Source: a virus
DNA: 20,607 nt
IMG/VR virus record: IMGVR_UViG_3300025427_000001
Location: 1 to 20,607 of that record
Direction: 5' to 3' (one strand)
Positions 13,162 to 20,607 of this stretch are shown in pieces. The notes beneath the pieces are model-generated. The model made no database searches. It was not told the DNA's origin and worked only from the letters and a program-made list of their open reading frames with translations. The translations under genes and the position numbers were made by a program. The first letter of the stretch is position 1. Each line of letters opens with the position of its first letter.

Positions 13162-14682
13162 TTAAATCAGGGTGTCGGAACCGGTGATCAAACGAACCGC
13201 ATCACCTTTCGCGTAAACCAAACGGTATACCGCCTGTTTCTCGACAAGGCCGGTGTTCGGGTTGGTGTAACTGGAGAAAGTGATGTTAATCCAGTAGCCG
13301 ATAGTTTGAATCTGGCGCCATGCGTTTTTATCCCCGGTAACTTGCGAGATAAATTGCTGTTGAACGGCGGTGAGGGTCGCGCCTTCAGAGAAAACGCCGT
13401 TAGCTTGGGCTTGCGTCATAACATCCTGATACACGCCCAACAGCATGCCGCCGCCGGTTGGGTTGGCAGGCAGGGTCGGGACCGCCATCAACAGACCCAA
13501 CGAAGTGGTAGCCATGGTCGACTTGAGCCACATTTCATTGGCATAGATGTTCATATCGACAGCATCCAACGGACCGCCACACAACAGGCCCCGCTGATAG
13601 AACGCGAGGGGAGCGCCCGCCGATTGGGTGACCCCGATGTAGTTGGCGCGGAACGAGTCAGCGATGTTCGCAGTCGGATCGTCGCTTACAGTGGTGTTAC
13701 GATTCGGGAACTGATAGAACATGTAGTTCTGCGCGGAGTTCGGCTGGCTGTAGTCAGTCGAGGCCAGAATCTCACAAGGCGACTGTTCAATGAAGTCATT
13801 CGGCGCGGTCGTCGAAAGAACGTTGATTGCAGTACCAGAGTAACCTTGAATCAGCGGAAACAGTGTACCCATGTTGGTTAGGGTAGTTGCGAGGCTGTAC
13901 ATGTACATGTTGTTTTGCGAAGCGTTCCAGGCCGCAATAGCGACAAGATCCGCGTTCACAAAAGGGGTCGTCGGTGTGACGTATACGAACGAACCGAAGT
14001 TGTTCGACAACGACGCACTTTTCGAAATCGCAACATCGGCGGTATCTGCCGTTTGTCCTTTTACCAACACAGTGCTACCGGTCGCGAGGCCGGTCAAAGT
14101 GGAGATATCAGTCGCTAGGGTGGAAGGGGCCACGGAAATGACGCCAGCGCCGACGACCGAGCCGGTCAGTACGAATTGGTTGGTGTTGGTGTTGTAGGTG
14201 ACGGTCGCGGCGGTCAACTGGGAGTCGGTGCTGACCCGGACAGCCGTCTGGATGAGTGCTGCCACGGCTGTGAGGTTCGCGGCGCCGCTCAGGTTGATAG
14301 GGCCAATGCTGATGGCGTTCGCCCCCGACATGATCGTCAGGGTGCCTGCTGTGAAAGCGGCCAGGGCGGTCAGACTCTTCGGGAAGCTGTCGCCGACAAC
14401 GGTCGGGGCGATAGACTGGTTAACCCAGCGCGCATAGCTGATCAAGGCCGGAGACTTGATAGACTTGCTGATGAAAGTGAAGTAAGCGAGTGCGCGTGCA
14501 TATTCTTCGGAATTTTGGCCGAAGAACGAACCTACAGCACTTTCTGCCGAGAACTCGATAATGATCCCTGGCGGGATAACTGGGTTCTGCGTGACGACAC
14601 GCAAGATCAGTTTCCGTTCTGGTACGGTTTGGGCTGCACCTACACCCGTGATAATTTTTACGTAACGACTTTGACTAATCAC
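13162..14682 (-). CDS. Tail sheath protein (DUF3383)
   Basis: This 506-residue protein of the DUF3383 sheath family is the contractile outer sheath. Family landmarks are the N-terminus MISQSRYVKIITGVG, ERKLILRVVTQNPVIPPG, AVGSFFGQNSEEYARALAYF, FISKSIKSPALISYARW, and toward the C-terminus DEFIEQSPCE-like (NDFIEQSPCEILAST), RGLLCGGPLDAVDMNIYANEMWLKS and the final KQAVYRLVYAKGDAVR. A middle domain (residues ~115-215) is a beta-rich insertion. The start is GTG at 14680-14682 with AAAGGAG 8 nt upstream, immediately after the stop of the tail completion gene. Sheath and tube in this order define a contractile tail. Confidence 0.95.
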   Translation of the reverse strand: MISQSRYVKIITGVGAAQTVPERKLILRVVTQNPVIPPGIIIEFSAESAVGSFFGQNSEEYARALAYFTFISKSIKSPALISYARWVNQSIAPTVVGDSFPKSLTALAAFTAGTLTIMSGANAISIGPINLSGAANLTAVAALIQTAVRVSTDSQLTAATVTYNTNTNQFVLTGSVVGAGVISVAPSTLATDISTLTGLATGSTVLVKGQTADTADVAISKSASLSNNFGSFVYVTPTTPFVNADLVAIAAWNASQNNMYMYSLATTLTNMGTLFPLIQGYSGTAINVLSTTAPNDFIEQSPCEILASTDYSQPNSAQNYMFYQFPNRNTTVSDDPTANIADSFRANYIGVTQSAGAPLAFYQRGLLCGGPLDAVDMNIYANEMWLKSTMATTSLGLLMAVPTLPANPTGGGMLLGVYQDVMTQAQANGVFSEGATLTAVQQQFISQVTGDKNAWRQIQTIGYWINITFSSYTNPNTGLVEKQAVYRLVYAKGDAVRLITGSDTLI

Positions 14683-14696
14683 TTGCGCGACTCCTT

Positions 14697-15257
14697 TTAG
14701 ATAACTTTACTGCTTACCAACTGAAGCATATGCCCCGAGTTGATCAGAGGTTTGTTGAAGCCCTTCTTCCGTGCCGTTGAATCAGCGTTCGGTGTCCAGT
14801 TTCCGTTTTTAATACTTTTGGCGATACATCCCTCAAGTGCCAGACCGATCAGGCCTAGCGCTTTAGCTGGAGTTGTTTCGCCGGTTATAAGTTTTTTCGC
14901 AATCGTCTTCTGTAAGGCCGCTCGTTGTTGACTGAACATCGACCAAGCTAAAGCCATAAAAGGACGCGCTGGGATTACGATTTTGTGAGCTTGAGTAACT
15001 TTGTGTTCCCCCTGAAAGTTCTTGTGAACAAACCGAGTTCCGACAAAGTTCTTCTTAACGATGGCGTCACTAATATACTTTGTTCCGCCCGGATGGTCGA
15101 TAGTTGCGCCGTTTTCAAGTATGCGAGCGATAGCCGCGACGGGCATTCCGGCGCCCGTGCCACCATTCGGCGGGCTGTATATCGCTGACTCAAACCAGCC
15201 CGCCTCTACGCTCTTTCCCTTAAGGGCCTGCATCGCCTTGATATGGCTTTCAATCAT
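14697..15257 (-). CDS. Tail completion protein, HK97 gp10-like
   Basis: This is a 186-residue protein (from the chosen start) of the HK97 gp10-like tail completion type that joins tail to neck. Motifs are GMPVAAIARILENGAT, a family-typical ARPFMALAWSMF, then GLIGLALEGCIAKSIKNGNW, TARKKGFNKPLINSGHMLQLVSSKV at the end. The start ATG (15255-15257) is chosen because AAAGAG lies 6 nt upstream. An in-frame GTG at 15276-15278 overlaps the upstream stop (GTGA) and would add 7 residues, so it remains possible. The gene is followed by the sheath gene. Confidence 0.8.
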   Translation of the reverse strand: MIESHIKAMQALKGKSVEAGWFESAIYSPPNGGTGAGMPVAAIARILENGATIDHPGGTKYISDAIVKKNFVGTRFVHKNFQGEHKVTQAHKIVIPARPFMALAWSMFSQQRAALQKTIAKKLITGETTPAKALGLIGLALEGCIAKSIKNGNWTPNADSTARKKGFNKPLINSGHMLQLVSSKVI

Positions 15258-15274
15258 GGCCGACTCTTTAGGAA

Positions 15275-15829
15275 TCACGGCAACACGACCTTGATGTCGC
15301 CAGTAACAACACCAGTCCCTTTAGTGACCATAGATATCGTGCGGCTGTGCGTTGTCACGATATCGAAATTAGGATGCGCTTCAAACTGGTGGTCGTCGTT
15401 TTCGAAGTATGGGTTGCGAACCTCAGAAATTCGCAGGATACGCACGCCAAGAGCGGTCAGCATAAGTTGACGCGATGGCAGCATAAAAAATAGGTTGATC
15501 TGGTTGACGATGTCAGACGCGGTCACCACCTGGGCGTCTGGAAGTGCCGGGTCTTGCCAGGACAGGGAGCTGATTCGAAAGTTGGTTTCGTATAGCTGTT
15601 CGACCGACTCTGTCACGTTGAAGGCGTCGACAGGGGTGTAGGTAGTCATAGGCCAGCCGCGAGGCAGATCAAACAGCTTCTCCAGATACACCGATTTTCC
15701 GGTGACCGTGCCCTGCTGGGTTGGGGAATTCTTCTGAATGACAATGACAGGACCAACACTCGGGAAACCGAGTTGAATTGCGGATAACAGCTCAGTCCCC
15801 AAAATGTTAATCAAAACTGAATCGAGCAT
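15275..15829 (-). CDS. Neck/tail terminator protein, gp12-like
   Basis: This is a 184-residue protein from the chosen start MLDSVLINILGTELLSA. It has the features of the neck or tail terminator family that caps the sheath-tube assembly: a helical N-terminus, then TGKSVYLEKLFDLPRGWP, TYTPVDAFNVTESVEQLYETNFRI, a helix TASDIVNQINLFFMLPSRQLMLTALGV, and RNPYFENDDHQFEAHPNFDIVTTHSRTI. GAG lies 6 nt before this ATG. An upstream in-frame ATG at 15863-15865 would add 12 residues, but it has no Shine-Dalgarno and overlaps the collar gene by 26 nt. The family name comes from recall of the FDIVTTHSR-type ending and from neck position. Confidence 0.7.
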   Translation of the reverse strand: MLDSVLINILGTELLSAIQLGFPSVGPVIVIQKNSPTQQGTVTGKSVYLEKLFDLPRGWPMTTYTPVDAFNVTESVEQLYETNFRISSLSWQDPALPDAQVVTASDIVNQINLFFMLPSRQLMLTALGVRILRISEVRNPYFENDDHQFEAHPNFDIVTTHSRTISMVTKGTGVVTGDIKVVLP

Positions 15830-15839
15830 GTTATTCTCA

Positions 15840-16250
15840 TTAATTCGGGAAGGCGTAATTCCCATTGTTGTCGATTGGTAAAATGCCTGGACCGATGTCT
15901 ACTGCCAAACATACCGCCCATCCGTCTTGTTCGAACCACGTCCCTTGCGATTCGAGTTGAAACAGTCGACGACGATAAATAAACTGGTCGCCAGCATGGT
16001 CGCGGTCGAGGTCGATCATGTCATAAGGTGCGAAAACTTTGACGTAGTTGCGTTGCCACTCAAGGCCGAATGCTACGTATTGTTCTCGCGGAACTCGTTG
16101 CACCATACTTTCAAGATCGGCAGGTGCAGAGAATTGTGAAATAAATTGGAATTGTGAGTTCTGGATGCGGGACTGGAAATTCCGGTAGCTAATGATTTGC
16201 GTACCAAGTACGTCAAATGCCTCGCCTAAAAGATTGCTTCCCGGAATCAC
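15840..16250 (-). CDS. Collar/neck protein
   Basis: This 136-residue protein resembles a conserved collar protein of myophages with DUF3383 sheaths: MIPGSNLLGEAFDVLG at the start, VPREQYVAFGLEWQRNYVKVF, DMIDLDRDHAGDQFIYRRRLFQ. It likely links head to tail. The start is a GTG (16248-16250) overlapping the DUF4054 stop (GTGA), so it is translationally coupled. The upstream GGTGGGG is a loose Shine-Dalgarno. Function is from order and conserved pattern rather than a certain family name. Confidence 0.65.
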   Translation of the reverse strand: MIPGSNLLGEAFDVLGTQIISYRNFQSRIQNSQFQFISQFSAPADLESMVQRVPREQYVAFGLEWQRNYVKVFAPYDMIDLDRDHAGDQFIYRRRLFQLESQGTWFEQDGWAVCLAVDIGPGILPIDNNGNYAFPN

Positions 16251-16711
16251 CAGAACACCCCACCAGCTTTGCGGAAGCCTTCACGTTCTGGAAGGCCACC
16301 AACAGTGAACCCGCCGACAGCCAGCAAGCTCAGAAGAGCCCACAACATCTGACCGCCAGGGGAACCGGCCAACCACCACTGCCAAGCGTTAGTTGCTGGC
16401 GGCGCAAGCTTGGCAACCGACACTTCCCCAACCGAGGCCGAAGTAGTGAAGCCGCCCATCTTTGTAGTCGCCGCACTGGACGCGCCGGTAGCAGTCGCGG
16501 CTTGACCTGCCAGGAACAGCAGGTGCGCGCAAAGCATGTTGAGTGCGGCCTGAAGAGTCTCCCCTGACAGTGTGTTGTAAGGGCAATCCGTTGCCGAAAT
16601 GAAGAGGGTCGCCATGTTCCAATACGCAGCAATAGTCGCGGTTGGATACTTCACCGGATCAGCGTACGCCGGAAACATCAACCGAAATGAAGCATCATCA
16701 TAAGCGGCCAT
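16247..16711 (-). CDS. DUF4054 neck/head-completion protein
   Basis: This 154-residue protein is of the DUF4054 family, a head-completion/neck subunit. Recognisable parts are FRLMFPAYADPVKYPTATIAAYW, LNMLCAHLLFLAG, the Ala/Thr spacer and SASVGEVSVAKLAPPATNAWQWWL, then GGQMLWALLSLLAVGGFTVGGLPER. The start at 16709-16711 is chosen because AAGGAG is 8 nt upstream; an in-frame ATG two codons earlier sits only 2 nt from that site and is disfavoured. The stop overlaps the collar start. Confidence 0.88.
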   Translation of the reverse strand: MAAYDDASFRLMFPAYADPVKYPTATIAAYWNMATLFISATDCPYNTLSGETLQAALNMLCAHLLFLAGQAATATGASSAATTKMGGFTTSASVGEVSVAKLAPPATNAWQWWLAGSPGGQMLWALLSLLAVGGFTVGGLPEREGFRKAGGVFW

Positions 16712-16723
16712 CTTCATTACTCC

Positions 16724-17155
16724 TTAGATTCGAAGACCGCCTTCAGGTGGCATGAACTGCGTAGTCACCTTCAGAGTCTTCGAAATGGTATCTTTGTTGA
16801 GTTGACGGAAGCCGTCCGCTTCCATATCAGCAGAGTGTTTTTTGACTTCACGGTAATTGCCGCGAATGTCTTTGCTGATGTGTTTGACCAGACTTTTCGC
16901 TTCATGCTTCTTGAAAACGATGTTATCTTTCAGCTTGGCCCAATCGTCATCAGAAATGACTGTCAGAACACCGTCGGCAGTCCAGATCGGTTGCCCTTCG
17001 GCGTTGGTCGACTGATCGCCGTAACCACTACGCAACGAAGGAATACTTGCGCCGCCCTGGATGAGAATTTTGTGAGTGACCACTGGCAGGTCGCCAACAG
17101 TCTGATAGAAGTTGTACGAAACGCTAGAAGTCATGGTGGAGAGAATGTATTGCAT
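16724..17155 (-). CDS. Hypothetical phage structural protein
   Basis: This is a 143-residue protein with no certain family. The N-terminal half contains YNFYQTVGDLPVVTHKI, IPSLRSGYGDQSTNAEGQPIWTADGVLTVI, then DDDWAKLKDNIVFKKHEAKSLVKHIS and a charged C-terminal helical part. It sits between the terminator after the capsid gene and the DUF4054 gene, so it is expected in head completion or the capsid surface. AGGA is 9 nt before the chosen ATG; a later ATG (residue 8) lacks a site. The gap upstream (17156-17254) contains the terminator. Function unknown. Confidence 0.7.
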   Translation of the reverse strand: MQYILSTMTSSVSYNFYQTVGDLPVVTHKILIQGGASIPSLRSGYGDQSTNAEGQPIWTADGVLTVISDDDWAKLKDNIVFKKHEAKSLVKHISKDIRGNYREVKKHSADMEADGFRQLNKDTISKTLKVTTQFMPPEGGLRI

Positions 17156-17214
17156 GGTATGTAGTCCTAGTTATTAGTGCAATTAAGCCCCTACAGCCTA
17201 ATCACATCGTTATG

Positions 17215-17238
17215 AAAAGCGGGACGTTTCCGCCCCGC
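17215..17238 (-). terminator. Intrinsic terminator after major capsid gene
   Basis: On the minus strand GCGGGGCG pairs with CGTCCCGC (8 pairs including one G-U) around a GAAA tetraloop, followed directly by TTTT. It begins 16 bases past the capsid stop. This is a textbook rho-independent terminator. It would reduce transcription of downstream tail genes relative to capsid, or act as a partial attenuator. Confidence 0.85.
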
Positions 17239-17254
17239 ATCTTTACAGCTCCGG

Positions 17255-18400
17255 TTAGATACCGGTGAAGCGGACGACAGCGTACGGGCGCTTGCACAGA
17301 GTACCGGCGGTGGCGTTCGCGTAGTCTTCGACGTACGACTTGGCGCGCTTTTCCACGCCGAGGGTCATGAACTTGGTCTGAACCAACTGGGCGAAGGTTT
17401 CGCCGCCGTCGGAAGAGCCGTCGACCGAAGCGTCGATGTCATCGGCGAACAGATACAGCACGTCCGAAGTACCGTTAGCACCGGACAGTTCCGGCGCCGA
17501 AACGATGCGCATTTTCGGATAAGTCTGCGTGATCCAGTCACGAACGCTGATACCGAAGTCGGTGGTTACCGACAGGAAGTCAACCTTCGAAGTTGGCAGT
17601 GCCAGGGTCAAGTCGACTTTTTCAGGGTCGATCTGATCTTGCGATTGAACGCGCAGGGTGATGATAGCGAAACGGATGTCGCCGATGATGCCTTTGAAGT
17701 CCGCACTCAACCAGCCGCCAGATGGTGCGGACTGGAAAGGTGGCAGCATCGGGTCGTTCAGGAAACCGAAAGTACGGTTTCCAGCGGCGCTGTTCCAGCC
17801 GTAGAAGCCGACCGCGTTTCGGAAGATCTCCAGGCCGACGGCGGACTGTTGACGTTTGGTGTCTGCCGAGTTCAGACGCATTGCAGCGGCACGACCTTCT
17901 TCCAGCAGACCCACGGCCATACCGAGTTCGGCGCGGACGATGGTCCGGCGTTCGAAGTTGGTGTTCCAGCTCGACAGCGGGATGTTGGTGTGATCGCCGT
18001 ACTCGGTCGCCACGCCAGCAGGCTCCACGATACCTTGGACGATTTCTTCGTCTTCCCACGAGCCGACAGTCTTGATACCGATGATGTCGTCGATCTTGCG
18101 AGCGGCGGTCAGAACTTTAACGAAGCCGGGCAGCCAAGTTTGCAGGAACTGAATCGGGGTCGGCAAACTGGCGGTGGTAACCGGCGCCGCGAAAGCGCTG
18201 TCCATTACGCCATTGGTCGACGGCTTGAAGGCGCCAGCGCGGTTCAGGGCTTCAACTTGCGAAGCGACGACACCATGATCGAAAACGATACCGATGCGCG
18301 CCAGGGCAGTTACGGCGGAGTCGGTGACAGACTTCATGTCGAACTGGCGGACGTTACGGCCCGAAATGCGGGACCGGGTTGGGCTGATCTTGTTGCTCAT
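17255..18400 (-). CDS. Major capsid protein (DUF2184)
   Basis: This 381-residue protein matches the DUF2184 major capsid family, which has the HK97 fold. Landmarks are the N-terminal variable arm, [89 protein letters not shown], a middle [16 protein letters not shown], and the C-terminus [34 protein letters not shown] lies 6 nt before the ATG, and its first bases are the stop codon of the cement gene: the strongest site in the window, fitting high expression. The neighbouring DUF2213 protease suggests its N-terminus is processed. The terminator after it supports its position as the main product of this unit. Confidence 0.95.
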   Translation of the reverse strand: MSNKISPTRSRISGRNVRQFDMKSVTDSAVTALARIGIVFDHGVVASQVEALNRAGAFKPSTNGVMDSAFAAPVTTASLPTPIQFLQTWLPGFVKVLTAARKIDDIIGIKTVGSWEDEEIVQGIVEPAGVATEYGDHTNIPLSSWNTNFERRTIVRAELGMAVGLLEEGRAAAMRLNSADTKRQQSAVGLEIFRNAVGFYGWNSAAGNRTFGFLNDPMLPPFQSAPSGGWLSADFKGIIGDIRFAIITLRVQSQDQIDPEKVDLTLALPTSKVDFLSVTTDFGISVRDWITQTYPKMRIVSAPELSGANGTSDVLYLFADDIDASVDGSSDGGETFAQLVQTKFMTLGVEKRAKSYVEDYANATAGTLCKRPYAVVRFTGI

Positions 18401-18410
18401 TTTTAACTCC

Positions 18411-19043
18411 TTACTGAGTCAGTTGAACGATTGTCAGACCGGCGACAATCGCACCGACTGCCGACGCAGCCAGAGTGATGGAATTGAGGACGATGGCCGA
18501 CGGGATCGGCAGGAAACCCGCAGGGAGGGTCGATCCAGCCGGGAACGGAACAATGGCGCCGTACGGCAGGCCGAGGGGTTCGCTCGCGCTGACAATGGTG
18601 TTGGCAACGTACGCCAACGAATCGCCAGGGTTGATCGTGACGGTCGCGGCGGTGTTGTTCAGAATCTCGACCACACCGCCGGTCAGCATGTTGAAGAACT
18701 CGGCTTCAACGCCGTACGGCAGGTTCAGAGACGGTGCCAGGGTGCCGCCGGTCGGCGAGCCGCTCAGAACGTGGTGTTTCGGATGCATCAGCAGGCCAGC
18801 GAAAGCCGCGCCGCCAATTTCGACGGTCGGAACCATCGCAGCCAGGGTGGTGCCAGAAACGGGGATTTCACCGGTGTAGCCGAAAACGCGGGAAACGCGG
18901 TTGCCTTGGTTGCGCGGGTCACTGTCCTTGGTTGGAGTCAGCGCACTGATGCGGGCGGTCACGGCACGGGTAGGGCCGTCGCGAACGATGTCGCCAGGAA
19001 AGCCGGTGGTGAAGTTACGACGAACTACGGTTTGGAAAGGCAT
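18411..19043 (-). CDS. Head decoration/cement-like protein
   Basis: This protein of about 210 residues lies between protease-scaffold and capsid, the usual place for decoration or cement proteins that bind the mature capsid surface. The N-terminus reads [27 protein letters not shown], followed by [38 protein letters not shown] and a Gly/Ala/Val-rich beta part with [19 protein letters not shown], like cement proteins of the phage gp24-like type. GGGAG lies 9 nt before this ATG. A second ATG two codons earlier (19047-19049) is only 3 nt from GGGAG but overlaps the scaffold stop (ATGA), so either start is possible. Family call is by pattern and place. Confidence 0.72.
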   Translation of the reverse strand: MPFQTVVRRNFTTGFPGDIVRDGPTRAVTARISALTPTKDSDPRNQGNRVSRVFGYTGEIPVSGTTLAAMVPTVEIGGAAFAGLLMHPKHHVLSGSPTGGTLAPSLNLPYGVEAEFFNMLTGGVVEILNNTAATVTINPGDSLAYVANTIVSASEPLGLPYGAIVPFPAGSTLPAGFLPIPSAIVLNSITLAASAVGAIVAGLTIVQLTQ

Positions 19044-19045
19044 GT

Positions 19046-19873
19046 TCATTTGCTCCCGTTCAGGTAAGCATCCATATCAACGTTCGACACTGCGGAATCC
19101 GCAACGCGAGTTTGAACGGCTTGCTTGGTTTTTTTGGCGGCGGCTTCAATGCCGTTCAGATACGCTTCGATAGTGACAGCTTCCAGGCCATCAGCACATT
19201 TGATGCCCAACTTCTTCACGCCGTAAACAGCAACTTGACGTGCATCCATAGCCTTGCAATCGAAGGTTCCAACAGTTGCAGACAGCCGGTTGTAGAGGCG
19301 ATCCTTAGCAGCAGAATCAGCGTAGAAACGAGCCAGCGCAGCATCTTCAGCTTTAACGCTCGGCTTAACCGAAGGGGTGGCGCCCTTTTCAGACTCGGTA
19401 ACGCCTTCGTCGGTGCTGACTTGCGCGCCGTTGACGCCGGTACTTTCCTGGAGCCCTTCGGTTTGGTCTTCCATCTGGCCGTTCTCGGCATCGGTAGTTG
19501 CCCCGCCGCCACACGCAGCTTGAAGGTTCGCCAGCAGTTGCTGAGCCTGGGCAATCAGCGCGCCGACATCGGGGGCGGATTCAGCGGCGCCCTGTGGTGC
19601 GTCAGGATCGACGTTCGCCGGATCGGCGGGTACGGATGGGTCAGTGGCACCTACAGCCGGGTCAGCAGCGGCAGCGGGGGCTGCATTTGGGTCTTCGGTG
19701 CCTTCGTCGGCGCCAGAAGCTGGGGCCGCGCCCTGGTGTTCAGGTTCGCTGCCTTCTTCTTGCAGAAACTCTTGCAGCGCGGAACTGAGCGCTGGCACGA
19801 GTTGTTGCAGTTTAGCGACGGCACTGTCACGCACCGCCTTATTGCGAATCACTTGTTTCAGTGCCTTCGACAT
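19046..19873 (-). CDS. Nested scaffold protein, in-frame internal start
   Basis: An internal ATG (19871-19873; residue 193 of the protease reading frame, MSKALKQVIRNK) is preceded by TGAGGA with 7-nt spacing, a better Shine-Dalgarno than that of the full-length gene. It marks the boundary between protease and scaffold domains. The 275-residue product would be free scaffold made in excess over protease, as lambda Nu3 is made from inside gene C. The product is inferred from sequence; it would be cleaved by the protease during maturation. Confidence 0.7.
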   Translation of the reverse strand: MSKALKQVIRNKAVRDSAVAKLQQLVPALSSALQEFLQEEGSEPEHQGAAPASGADEGTEDPNAAPAAAADPAVGATDPSVPADPANVDPDAPQGAAESAPDVGALIAQAQQLLANLQAACGGGATTDAENGQMEDQTEGLQESTGVNGAQVSTDEGVTESEKGATPSVKPSVKAEDAALARFYADSAAKDRLYNRLSATVGTFDCKAMDARQVAVYGVKKLGIKCADGLEAVTIEAYLNGIEAAAKKTKQAVQTRVADSAVSNVDMDAYLNGSK

Positions 19874-20449
19874 TGTGGGTTCCTCAGTTTGTTTGAATTC
19901 AAGACTCATGTGGTCGAAACAAAGACCATCCAAAATCCTCGCGCCGGGTACGCGACCTTCGCCAACTAGGGCGATGTGATTACCCCGGATGTTGATCTGG
20001 ACAAGCTCGTAAGCCTGACCTTGCCAAACCCCTGGCTTTTCCTCGAAATCGCAAGAGTAGCCAAGGGACAAATCTTTCTTGCCCTTGGCTAAGTCGTCCT
20101 GCATATCCCGAGCAAAAACTTTGATATCGCCGCGAAGCCATGGCGCTTCATAGTAGATATTCGAAGTAAGGATGCCCGATACACCATAATCTTCAGGCGC
20201 AGTGGACTCCTTATCGTTTTTGAAGCCGGAAAGCATTTCGTGGTCATTGATCAGCGGGACGTTTCGAAACGACTCGATCGCTTGCGGATCATTAACCGAG
20301 GATTCTGGGCGAAAAACTTTGACGATACGATTAGGATCGCCAGGGAGTTCAAGTTGGCCCGCCGAGTATTCGAAGATACCGACAGACGACAAAGGGCAGC
20401 CCTGAACAAGAAGGAAACCGTTAGCGTCAATTTTGCGGGCGGTGGACAT
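19046..20449 (-). CDS. DUF2213 prohead protease fused to scaffold
   Basis: This is a 467-residue protein. The N-terminal ~180 residues are the DUF2213 protease domain, a herpes-assemblin-like serine protease that matures the prohead. Candidate catalytic residues are H70 (NVPLINDH), S128 (DLSLGYS) and H158 (IRGNHIALVGEGRVPGARI). Residues 193-467 are the scaffold part: a helical basic-acidic segment, an Ala/Pro/Asp-rich acidic linker (~240-300), coiled regions and a C-terminus with two YLNG motifs. The gene contains an internal scaffold start (see next feature). The first ATG is used: a stop lies three codons upstream in frame, and KIDANGFLLVQGCPLS is a family-typical beginning. Its own Shine-Dalgarno is weak. 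Confidence 0.9.
   Translation of the reverse strand: MSTARKIDANGFLLVQGCPLSSVGIFEYSAGQLELPGDPNRIVKVFRPESSVNDPQAIESFRNVPLINDHEMLSGFKNDKESTAPEDYGVSGILTSNIYYEAPWLRGDIKVFARDMQDDLAKGKKDLSLGYSCDFEEKPGVWQGQAYELVQINIRGNHIALVGEGRVPGARILDGLCFDHMSLEFKQTEEPTMSKALKQVIRNKAVRDSAVAKLQQLVPALSSALQEFLQEEGSEPEHQGAAPASGADEGTEDPNAAPAAAADPAVGATDPSVPADPANVDPDAPQGAAESAPDVGALIAQAQQLLANLQAACGGGATTDAENGQMEDQTEGLQESTGVNGAQVSTDEGVTESEKGATPSVKPSVKAEDAALARFYADSAAKDRLYNRLSATVGTFDCKAMDARQVAVYGVKKLGIKCADGLEAVTIEAYLNGIEAAAKKTKQAVQTRVADSAVSNVDMDAYLNGSK
19881..19886 (-). promoter_or_regulatory. Internal Shine-Dalgarno for nested scaffold start
   Basis: TGAGGA on the minus strand sits 7 nt upstream of the internal ATG at 19871-19873, inside the protease-scaffold gene. 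Its spacing and strength decide in favour of a separately initiated scaffold. Confidence 0.7.
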
Positions 20450-20481
20450 TGGAAGTTATCGCTAAGTTCTAAGTGTGGGGA

Positions 20482-20487
20482 AGTATA
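20482..20487 (-). promoter_or_regulatory. Candidate -10 box upstream of protease gene; rest of gap empty
   Basis: TATACT on the minus strand lies 32 nt upstream of the protease start, in the 126-base gap at 20450-20575. No good -35 hexamer is found at 16-18 nt, so it would need an activator or is a chance match. I see nothing else in this gap, neither terminator nor gene. Confidence 0.28.
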
Positions 20488-20575
20488 TACGATAGCTGCG
20501 ACCGTAGGCTACATCTGCGCGCATTTATTGAGTGCACAAGATAGATTCGCGTGGGCGGGGTTTTGCGATGGTTGA

Positions 20576-20607
20576 TCACTTTTTGTCCACCATACCGGAT
20601 GGAATGG
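20576..20607 (-). CDS. Possible 3' end of an upstream gene, 5' part beyond window
   Basis: The minus strand entering at the right edge has a frame ending in IPSGMVDKK and a TGA stop at 20576-20578. It could be the C-terminus of the gene preceding the protease, where a minor head protein or portal would be expected. Two other frames stay open further, so this is a weak call. Confidence 0.2.
   Translation of the reverse strand, partial: IPSGMVDKK

Noticed and set aside
13896-13907. Palindrome TGTACATGTACA in the sheath gene
   Set aside because: It follows from the codons of NMYMY; no regulatory context.
17156-17214. Promoter between the capsid terminator and the gene at 16724-17155
   Set aside because: The best pair (TTGCAC and TACCAT) matches poorly, and its start point would fall inside the gene.
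17639-18406. Plus-strand open frame of 255 codons opposite the capsid gene
   Set aside because: It is explained by the GC-rich codon use of the capsid gene; nothing supports expression.

Overview
This window is the virion-structure module of a contractile-tailed bacteriophage (myovirus, Caudoviricetes) or a prophage of that type. All 23 genes that can be supported lie on the minus strand, so transcription runs from the right end of the window to the left. They are packed with ATGA, TGATG, TAATG or GTGA overlaps or gaps of a few bases. No gap exceeds 126 bases, and no plus-strand gene, tRNA, CRISPR array or insertion sequence was seen. A GH19-type endolysin and a transglycosylase domain in the tape measure protein point to a Gram-negative host, probably a proteobacterium. 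The sequence does not show the genus, nor whether the phage is lytic or temperate.

Right third, head and neck (20607 to about 14700). A DUF2213 prohead protease carries a nested scaffold start at 19873 with its own Shine-Dalgarno site. It is followed by a cement-like protein, a DUF2184 major capsid protein, a clear intrinsic terminator (17215-17238) and an unidentified small protein. Next come a DUF4054 neck protein, a collar-like protein, a gp12-like neck terminator and an HK97-gp10-like tail completion protein.

Middle, tail tube and baseplate core (14682 to 7214). A DUF3383 sheath is followed by a hairpin and a consensus -10 hexamer, then a DUF3277-like tube protein, a Pam3 gp18-like plug, a gp25-like wedge protein and a proline-rich low-complexity protein. 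After these come a second, diverged tube-like protein, two tandem Dit-like paralogues, a tail assembly chaperone candidate and a 765-residue tape measure with an embedded SLT lysozyme-like domain.

Left third, baseplate periphery, fibre and lysis (7214 to 1). This holds a hub protein, a second chaperone-like protein, a Gp138-like membrane-puncturing spike, a baseplate J protein, a DUF2612 protein and an 849-residue fibre. The fibre has a knob domain, a tail-collar domain and a long glycine-rich C-terminus. After a hairpin comes a GH19 endolysin cut off by the window edge.

The most unusual signals are three. The tube protein and the Dit-like protein are each present as paralogous pairs. A perfect 16-bp inverted repeat, with a third competing arm, lies inside the first Dit-like gene. 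A proline-rich repeat protein sits in the middle of the tube/baseplate cluster.
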